Assembly (NCBI GenBank): GCA_016875645.1
Contig: VGPE01000025.1
Span: forward strand, 1-18,998
Reading direction: 5' to 3'
Length of the DNA: 18,998 nt
Source: Chloroflexota bacterium
Lineage (GTDB): Bacteria > Chloroflexota > Limnocylindria > Limnocylindrales > CSP1-4
Shown here: positions 14,087-18,998 of the stretch, one piece after another
How positions within the stretch are numbered: the stretch's first letter is position 1
Layout: the number at the start of each line of letters is the position of its first letter
Translations under genes and position numbers: made by a program
The notes under the pieces: model-generated
The model's database searches: none
Seen by the model: the letters and a program-made list of their open reading frames with translations, nothing else
What the model was told of the DNA's origin: nothing

Positions 14087-14903
14087 TCAGCTGCTCGCGC
14101 GCGTGCGCCCGCGCGCGTGCAGGGCTGTGCGCCAGGCGTCGAGCGCGACCGGCCACCAGCGATCGACCGCGGCGTCGCTGCCATACCAGGGGCGGCCTCC
14201 ACCCTGGCCATGGACGATGTCGTCAAGCACGACGTGCCCCGTGCCCGGGAGGAGCGATCTCTCGAGCGGGACCATGCCGTCGCCCGCGATCGGACCCGGC
14301 AGGTCGGGCAGGAACGCCCGGTATGTCCGCTCGGCCAATCGCTCGCGGCCCACGCCATCGGAACGACCCGCGATCGCCCGCGACCCCACGGTCACGTAGC
14401 CGACCGCCGGCGAGTGGAACGCGTCCGGCTCGACGCGGGCGAGCCAGCGGGCGGCCCGGGTCACCATCGTCCGGCCCAAGTTCGCCGCGGATCGCAGCGT
14501 GGTGGGGCGTCCCGAGTGTGACCAGCGCGCCGATGTCCCCGTCGCGCGCGAACCGGCGGCCGCGATACGGTGCCGCGGCCATGAGCAGGCGGCCCAGGAT
14601 CCCGCCCGAGGAGTGCCCGATCAGGAGGATCGGTGCCCCGCGGCTGAGCTCTGATTCCGCCGACGCCGCGACCGCTCGGTCGAGGGCCGCGTCGGCACGC
14701 CGGAGAATGCGGTCGAGACCGATCGGCGCCGCCAGGATCCAGTCCGGCGTCCAGATCCCGTCGGTCAGCACGTCCGCTGCGCCGCGGGCACGCAGCCGCC
14801 GTCGCAGCGGACCGTACAGCGGCGGTGCCATGAGGAAGCCGCCGAGGATCAGGACCGTCGGGCTGACGGCGTCGGCGTGGTCGAGCCACGCGGCCGCGCT
14901 CAG
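14087..14903 (-). pseudogene. Alpha/beta hydrolase (lipase/PGAP1-like), frameshifted
   Basis: A serine hydrolase with the nucleophile elbow GHSSGG (Ser ~98), the lipase-like strand ALVTLGTPHH, an acidic residue in GDGMVPLERS and a candidate catalytic His in VLDDIVHG. The N-terminal half is in one frame (to ~14479) and the C-terminal half in the next. Removing one T from CTTGGG (14480–14475, minus strand) joins GTPHHAAIRGELG to RTMVTRAARWLARV smoothly. The first beta-strand (SPTVLILGGFL) lies upstream of the first ATG (14831), and no ATG, GTG or TTG is in frame before it. The candidate start is CTG 14903, which overlaps the MFS stop as CTGA with GGAGG five bases upstream. The substrate is unknown. 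Either a decayed gene or a one-base sequence error. Confidence 0.65.
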
Positions 14904-16204
14904 GTGACCTCCGTCGGGACGGGGTTGGGGACGGCCCGCGCCGGTCGCATCGCCGCCCGGCCGGCGATGAGCAGGCTGACGGCAAGGGAAAGCAACACCA
15001 CGATCGCGATCGAGTAGAAGGGCAGGTCGCGATTCGTTGCGAACATCGTGCCCGCGAGCGCGGAGGCCCCGATATTGGCCAGCGTTCCTGAGGCACCGAA
15101 CATGCCCTGGGCGGTGGACGAACGGCCGGCCGGCGTGCCCCGCGCCACGACGGCATAGAGGGCCGGCGTGACCAGCGCCCAGCCCGCCCCCTCGACGAGC
15201 ACCACGATCGCAAGCAGCGTCAGGTCATGGACGACGGTGTAGACGAGGCTGGTGACGACCGCCGCCAGCGATCCGACCACGATGAACACGACGGGCCCGC
15301 GACGGTCGACGAGGCGTCCGACCAGCGGCGACAGGAACAGGATGGGCACCCCGAACAGGGCGAACGTGAGGCCCACGAATTCGACGCTGGCACCGCGCCC
15401 GATCATGAACAGGCTCCAGATCACTTCCCACATCCCGCCCGCGAAGTAGTTGCCGAAGTTGAGTGCGATCGCCGCCAGCAGGAGCCGGTTGACGAGCGAT
15501 CGGGGGGCATCGGCACCGGCGACCGGCGCCGGTGCGGGCGATGCCTCACGGTGGATCTCCGTGGCCGGGACGGGATGTGCGGCGTGTACGTGCGATCGAT
15601 CCGGCAATTCGCGCACCTTCAGCGCAACCACGACGGCCGATCCCAGCATCACCAGGCCTCCCAGAGCGAAGACCGAGCGGACGTCGCCGGTCAGCGCGGC
15701 TGCCAGGCCACCGAGGGCGGGGCCGAAGATGAAGCCTGCCATCTGCGCGGCCGAATACAGGCCGAACGCCTCGCCCCGGCGGTTCGCCGGCGTCGCGTCC
15801 ATCAGGTAGCCACGGGCCGCCGGGTCGTACAGGGCCGCGGCCGCACCGGCGAGGCCGCGCAGCAGGATGAAGGCCAGGGCACCCTCCACGACGAGCGGCG
15901 CGACGGCGAAGATCCCGCTCAGCACGAGGCCTGCCACCATCAGCGGCGGCCGCGCCGTCCGATCCGCCAGCCAGCCGAAGGCCGGCTCGGCGATCAGCCG
16001 CGTCGCCGGCCAGGCCGCCACGACGATGCCGAGCGTGGGGATGTCCACGCCGTGCTCGGTGAAGTAGATGGACAGGATCGGCAGGATCGCGCCGAAGCCC
16101 AGCAGCAGCACCAGCTCCGCGCCGAGGAGCGGCAGCACCGGTCCCCATCGGGTGAGCCACGTTGCGACGCGGCCGGGCACAGGTCGGTCGAGGTCGCTCG
16201 TCAC
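14900..16204 (-). CDS. MFS transporter, drug-efflux-like (DHA1-type)
   Basis: A 434-aa major facilitator with two six-helix halves separated by a hydrophilic loop (~residues 205–240, His/Pro/Ala-rich). The cytoplasmic loop between helices 2 and 3 carries motif A (GWLADRTARPPLMVAGL), and its counterpart in the second half is GRLVDRRGPVVFIV. A segment like GLYSAAQMAGFIFGPALGG corresponds to motif C of proton-coupled exporters, so export of a small molecule is likely, though the substrate is unknown. Start GTG 16204 is only 20 bp from the divergent gene. A GATCAT -10-like box seven bases upstream suggests a leaderless start. The frameshifted hydrolase follows with a 4-bp overlap. Confidence 0.87.
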   Translation of the reverse strand: MTSDLDRPVPGRVATWLTRWGPVLPLLGAELVLLLGFGAILPILSIYFTEHGVDIPTLGIVVAAWPATRLIAEPAFGWLADRTARPPLMVAGLVLSGIFAVAPLVVEGALAFILLRGLAGAAAALYDPAARGYLMDATPANRRGEAFGLYSAAQMAGFIFGPALGGLAAALTGDVRSVFALGGLVMLGSAVVVALKVRELPDRSHVHAAHPVPATEIHREASPAPAPVAGADAPRSLVNRLLLAAIALNFGNYFAGGMWEVIWSLFMIGRGASVEFVGLTFALFGVPILFLSPLVGRLVDRRGPVVFIVVGSLAAVVTSLVYTVVHDLTLLAIVVLVEGAGWALVTPALYAVVARGTPAGRSSTAQGMFGASGTLANIGASALAGTMFATNRDLPFYSIAIVVLLSLAVSLLIAGRAAMRPARAVPNPVPTEVT

Positions 16205-16210
16205 GGGTCG

Positions 16211-16217
16211 TATGATC
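16211..16217. promoter_or_regulatory. Overlapping divergent -10 boxes (TATGAT / GATCAT)
   Basis: The plus strand has TATGAT at 16211–16216, eight bases before ATG 16225. The minus strand has GATCAT at 16217–16212, seven bases before GTG 16204. Five of the base pairs are shared. With only 20 bp between the start codons, both messages would be leaderless and their transcription would be mutually exclusive at any moment. Confidence 0.45.
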
Positions 16218-16224
16218 GCTGTTC

Positions 16225-16566
16225 ATGCGCGAACTCACCGTGGTCCTGCTGGTGGCAGCCATCTTCGCGCTCGTCCTGATTCCAACGCGGCGGCTGTTCA
16301 CCGCGGGTTGGACCAGCCGTCCGCTCGGCGTCTACTTTTTCGCGCTGTTCGGATCGGGCCTGCTGATCGCGCTGACCCGCGGCCGTGTCGGCTTCCTGCT
16401 GCCGATCCTGGTCATCGCCTACCTCGCGCCGTTCATCACCGCGCGCCGGGGCCTTCGCGCGACCCGTGAGCGATCGGGCGGCGCCATGAAGGACGTGACT
16501 CCGGCCGACGAGTACGTCCGCTCGCAGCCTCGCGACCCCGGCTCGGGCTCGTCCGGCGGGGTGTGA
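16225..16566 (+). CDS. Small membrane protein coupled to the antiporter gene
   Basis: A 113-aa protein I do not recognise. It has about three hydrophobic segments (~4–20, ~36–51, ~57–75), a basic stretch (TARRGLRATRER) and a polar Gly/Ser-rich end. The basic residues after the last helix suggest that the C-terminus is cytoplasmic. The stop codon overlaps the antiporter start as GTGA, so the two are translationally coupled and probably act together, for example as an accessory or regulatory partner of the antiporter. ATG 16225 is fixed by the upstream TATGAT box and the lack of room for a leader. Confidence 0.65.
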   Translation: MRELTVVLLVAAIFALVLIPTRRLFTAGWTSRPLGVYFFALFGSGLLIALTRGRVGFLLPILVIAYLAPFITARRGLRATRERSGGAMKDVTPADEYVRSQPRDPGSGSSGGV

Positions 16567-17765
16567 CGGGCGCGTTCACCGCCGCCGGGCCAGCGACCGG
16601 CGAATCCGATCCCCTCGCCGGACTCATCGTGCTGGCGGCGCTGTTCATCGGGGCGAAACTCGGCGAAGAAGTCGCGCGGCGGCTGGGCCAGCCGGGCGTG
16701 GTGGGCGAGCTGGCCGGAGGTTTCCTGGTCGGCCCGCACGCCCTGGGACTCGTCGAGCCCGGCGAGGTCGCGTTCGTGCTCGCCGAGTTCGGCGTCGTCA
16801 TCCTGCTGTTCAAGGTCGGCCTGGAGGTGCGCGTCGACGACCTGCTCGCCGTCGGCCGGGCGGCGGTCGGGGTCGCGCTCCTGGGAATGGTCCTGCCGTT
16901 CTCGGTCGCGTCCGTCCTGGTCCTCACCACGGGCGCCGAAGCGGGGACCGCGGCATTCGTGGGCCTCGCCCTCGCGGCCACCAGCATCGGGATCACCAGT
17001 CGCGTGCTCGCGCAGTTCGGCGTCCTCAATCGGGCGTTCTCGCGGGTGATCCTTGGCGCCGCGATCATCGACGACGTGCTGGCACTCGTCGCAATCGGGA
17101 TTCTGTCGGGCGTGGCCACCGGTGACCTGTCCGCATCGACCCTGCTGGTCGCCGTGTCCGCGTTCGGCCTGCTTGGCCTCGGCTTCGCGGTGGCCCGGCG
17201 GGCACGCGGCCTGCGGCGCGAGGTCTTCACCTGGCCGCTGTTTGCCGACACGCCGCTGGTTCCGGCGTTCATCCTGATGCTGCTGGTCGCGCTGCTGGCG
17301 GCGGTGATGGGCCTGGCCGCGATCATCGGGGCGTTCGTGGCCGGCCTGATCATCGCGGAGACCGAGGCCCGCGAGGAGGTGGAGCACGAGATGCGGCCTC
17401 TCGAGCTGATCTTTGCGCCGTTCTTCTTTGCGGTGACCGGCGCCGAGGTCGACCTGGGCGCACTCCTCGTGCCCTCCATCGGGATTCTCGCCGTGGCCCT
17501 CGCGATCGTGGGCATCGTGACCAAGGCGGCATCGGGCCTCGCCGCGCTCGGCCTCGGTCGGTGGGGCGCGATCACGGTCGGAGTCGGCATGATCCCCCGC
17601 GGCGAGGTGGGCATCATCGTGGCCAACCTGGGCCTGGCCTATGGGCTGATGGGCGGCGACCTGTTCAGCGCCGTGATCGTGGCGGTCGTCCTCACGACCC
17701 TTGTCGCACCCATGCTGCTGCAGATCTCGATTCCCCGGGCACGAGCGGAGGAGCCGGTCGGCTGA
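16563..17765 (+). CDS. CPA2-family cation/proton antiporter
   Basis: A 400-aa integral membrane antiporter of the monovalent cation:proton antiporter-2 family (Kef/NapA type), with about 12–13 helices. Characteristic elements are GGFLVGPHALGLV (~52–64), LLFKVGLEV (~81–89), and the paired aspartates D170–D171 in AAIIDDVLALV at the unwound helix. The late arginine/glutamate motif IPRGEVGIIVANLGLA is also present. The Asp–Asp pair is associated with electrogenic Na+/H+ exchange (NapA-like), while Gln–Asp is typical of K+/H+ KefB/C. No TrkA-N or RCK domain follows, so nucleotide control is unlikely. GTG 16563 overlaps the preceding stop. Role: pH and cation homeostasis. Confidence 0.9.
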   Translation: MTGAFTAAGPATGESDPLAGLIVLAALFIGAKLGEEVARRLGQPGVVGELAGGFLVGPHALGLVEPGEVAFVLAEFGVVILLFKVGLEVRVDDLLAVGRAAVGVALLGMVLPFSVASVLVLTTGAEAGTAAFVGLALAATSIGITSRVLAQFGVLNRAFSRVILGAAIIDDVLALVAIGILSGVATGDLSASTLLVAVSAFGLLGLGFAVARRARGLRREVFTWPLFADTPLVPAFILMLLVALLAAVMGLAAIIGAFVAGLIIAETEAREEVEHEMRPLELIFAPFFFAVTGAEVDLGALLVPSIGILAVALAIVGIVTKAASGLAALGLGRWGAITVGVGMIPRGEVGIIVANLGLAYGLMGGDLFSAVIVAVVLTTLVAPMLLQISIPRARAEEPVG

Positions 17766-17771
17766 CCATGG

Positions 17772-17787
17772 GCGGCGTGCGCGCCGC
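17772..17787 (+). terminator. Short GC hairpin after the antiporter gene
   Basis: GCGGCG (17772–17777) pairs with CGCCGC (17782–17787) around loop TGCG, seven bases after the stop codon. No T-run follows, and such short stems arise easily at this GC content, so a terminator role is tentative. Confidence 0.25.
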
Positions 17788-17881
17788 TCGCCGGACGTCG
17801 GTCTCGTTGCAGCCTGCCGCCTGGACCGGGAGCAAGCGCCTGGTCGGAACCCCGGCGCACGGCCCTGATCGACCCGGCCCG

Positions 17882-17887
17882 TACCAT
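17882..17887 (+). promoter_or_regulatory. Candidate -10 box (TACCAT) of tRNA-Lys
   Basis: TACCAT ends nine bases before the tRNA 5' end, giving a transcript start within a few bases of the mature end. No convincing -35 hexamer is found 16–18 bases upstream. Confidence 0.4.
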
Positions 17888-17896
17888 GGGCGCGAC

Positions 17897-17971
17897 GGGC
17901 CGTTAGCTCAGCGGTAGAGCCGCCGACTTTTAATCGGCTGGTCCCGGGTTCGAATCCCGGACGGCCCTCCA
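17897..17971 (+). tRNA. tRNA-Lys, anticodon TTT
   Basis: A 75-base cloverleaf with encoded CCA (17969–17971). Acceptor arms are GGGCCGT and ACGGCCC. The anticodon stem is GCCGA/TCGGC with loop CTTTTAA, so the anticodon is TTT. The T-arm is CCGGG-TTCGAAT-CCCGG. The discriminator is T rather than the A or G more common in bacterial tRNA-Lys. All stems pair perfectly. Confidence 0.95.
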
Positions 17972-18402
17972 ACGTTCGAGCAGCGGCCAGGGCGGCGCAA
18001 TCACGCGCTCACACTCCTGGGCATCGTCAGGTTGGATGCCGGCCCGGCGGGCCTTCGGGGCACCTCGTCGGCGTCCCGGACCAACCAGCCCGAATTCACG
18101 CCGTAAGCGCTTGATTGGGGGCATGGCTCCGCACACGGGCGGCTGCGGGACTCCTTCGGGGGTGGGATCACGCCCGGGGCGGCGGACCCGGCCGGATGGG
18201 GCGCTCGCCGGCAGCTTGATCGCCGTGAAGCAACCGAGGGAGCGCTGTGAGCGGGCTCCGCGGCCCGATGCGGAGATGGCGGGGGAGGTGGGGTCGCGCG
18301 CGTCGAGCTGACCCGGCTCGGATGCGCCCGTCGATTCCGCCACGCCCGGCATGTCACGATTGGTCAAGGCCGGAGCGCATTCCGGCGCGCACGGGGGATG
18401 CG
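17972..18402. other. About 430 bp without a convincing gene, downstream of tRNA-Lys
   Basis: Open frames cross this stretch on both strands (for example minus 18367–17930, plus 18036–18311), but they are Arg/Pro/Ala-rich, lack recognisable domains, and the minus one runs into the tRNA. No inverted terminal repeats, integrase or second copy of the tRNA 3' end is seen. The segment may be a degraded gene or an old insertion remnant next to the tRNA. Confidence 0.5.
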
Positions 18403-18998
18403 ATGCGTCTCCACGACAACGTCCACCTGGTCGGCGGCGGCAATCTCGGATTCGGGATCTCCCATCCCTCGGACGGCCACATGTACGCGGTGGTCAGCGA
18501 CGGCGAGATCGCGCTGGTCGATGTCGGCACTGGCCTCGACACGGCCGCCGTCCGCGAGCAGCTGCGGTCGCACGGCCTCGACCCGGCGAACATCCGCCAC
18601 CTCGTCGTCACCCATTACCACGGCGATCACGCCGGCGGCCTCGCGACCTGGCGGGCGCTGACCGCGGGGCGAACGTACGCCGGCGAGGACGGCGCTGACG
18701 CGATCGAAGCGGGCGACGAGCAGACGACGGGCCTCGCCTTCGGGCGGGCGGCCGGCATCTACCCGACCGACTACCGCCAGGAGCCCTGCCCGGTCGACGT
18801 GCGTCTGGCCGACGGGTCGGCGATCAACGTGGGCAGGCTGCAGATCGTGGCCGTCTCCACGCCGGAGCACTGCCGGGGCCACATGTCGTACCTGCTGGCC
18901 ACGCCGGACCGGGCGTTCCTGTTCTCCGGGGACGCGGTCTTCTGGGGTGGCACGGTCGCCCTGCAGAACATGCCGGACTGCAGCGTCCCGGACTCCGC
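18403..18998 (+). CDS. Metallo-beta-lactamase-fold hydrolase (3'-truncated by window end)
   Basis: The first ~198 residues of an MBL-superfamily protein, with no stop before the window ends. The zinc motif THYHGDH (H71, H73, D75, H76) follows the strand HLVVTH. The third-site segment is STPEHCRGHMSYLL, and the next metal aspartate lies in FLFSGDAVFWGG. The N-terminal strands (HLVGGGNLGFGISHPSDGHMYAVVSDGEIALVDVGTG) fit the fold. Start ATG 18403 has GGGGGA just upstream; ATG 18398 is out of frame. The class includes glyoxalase II, lactonases and other esterases, and the substrate cannot be assigned from half of the protein. Confidence 0.85.
   Translation, partial: MRLHDNVHLVGGGNLGFGISHPSDGHMYAVVSDGEIALVDVGTGLDTAAVREQLRSHGLDPANIRHLVVTHYHGDHAGGLATWRALTAGRTYAGEDGADAIEAGDEQTTGLAFGRAAGIYPTDYRQEPCPVDVRLADGSAINVGRLQIVAVSTPEHCRGHMSYLLATPDRAFLFSGDAVFWGGTVALQNMPDCSVPDS

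Noticed and set aside
16419..17972. A 517-codon minus-strand frame beginning with residues like EGRPGFEPGTSRLK
   Set aside because: This is antisense to the antiporter, and its first residues are the familiar translation of a tRNA T-arm (tRNA-Lys), a common mis-annotation.
1..18998. CRISPR arrays, insertion sequences, prophage genes
   Set aside because: No regularly spaced repeats, transposase, integrase or phage structural genes were found on either strand.

Overview
The window is about 19 kb of very GC-rich bacterial DNA. Genes are densely packed, with many 1–4 bp start/stop overlaps, frequent GTG starts, and several genes whose -10 box lies only 6–8 nt before the start codon (leaderless-type starts). 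Together with an A2-type aa3 oxidase fused to a blue-copper domain and no cytochrome c, this fits an uncultured aerobic member of the Chloroflexota (Limnocylindria-like) or a neighbouring terrabacterial group. The phylum is an inference; no rRNA or other phylogenetic marker is present.

Region 1 (1–2615) is the end of a spermidine/putrescine-type ABC importer: a 5'-truncated binding protein followed by two permeases. The ATPase is not in the window. The first ~90 bases do not fit the gene and carry a 20-bp direct repeat, so the left edge looks like an assembly end or a real break.

Region 2 (2612–9298) is a cytochrome c oxidase locus. The copper assembly factor CtaG is on the minus strand. Divergent from it runs coxB–coxA–coxC–subunit IV–a six-helix membrane cupredoxin–TlpA-like thioredoxin. 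CoxB carries a C-terminal type 1 copper domain nearly identical in architecture to the domain ending the membrane cupredoxin (about 60% identical by eye). No CxxCH haem-c motif occurs in the locus, so electrons may reach CuA through copper proteins rather than cytochrome c.

Region 3 (9314–10708) holds an initiator tRNA-Met on the minus strand with a clear promoter and hairpin, and a geranylgeranyl-reductase-family flavoprotein interrupted by one in-frame TGA.

Region 4 (10672–12519) has two adjacent, overlapping minus-strand XRE regulators, one a 431-aa HTH–TPR protein. Divergent from them is a possible 39-aa peptide with a Sec signal sequence. A 19-bp AT-rich near-palindrome lies at the start of the smaller regulator. 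The arrangement resembles peptide-sensing RRNPP modules and is the most speculative but most interesting regulatory observation.

Region 5 (12750–18998) contains a soluble PAS histidine kinase without a partner regulator and a frameshifted alpha/beta hydrolase coupled to an MFS transporter. Divergent from the MFS gene across only 20 bp is a small membrane protein plus a CPA2 cation/proton antiporter. Next come tRNA-Lys, about 430 bp without a convincing gene, and the 5' part of a metallo-beta-lactamase-fold hydrolase that runs off the right edge.

Three genes are broken (edge truncation, one nonsense codon, one frameshift). This could be decay or draft-assembly error, and reads would decide.
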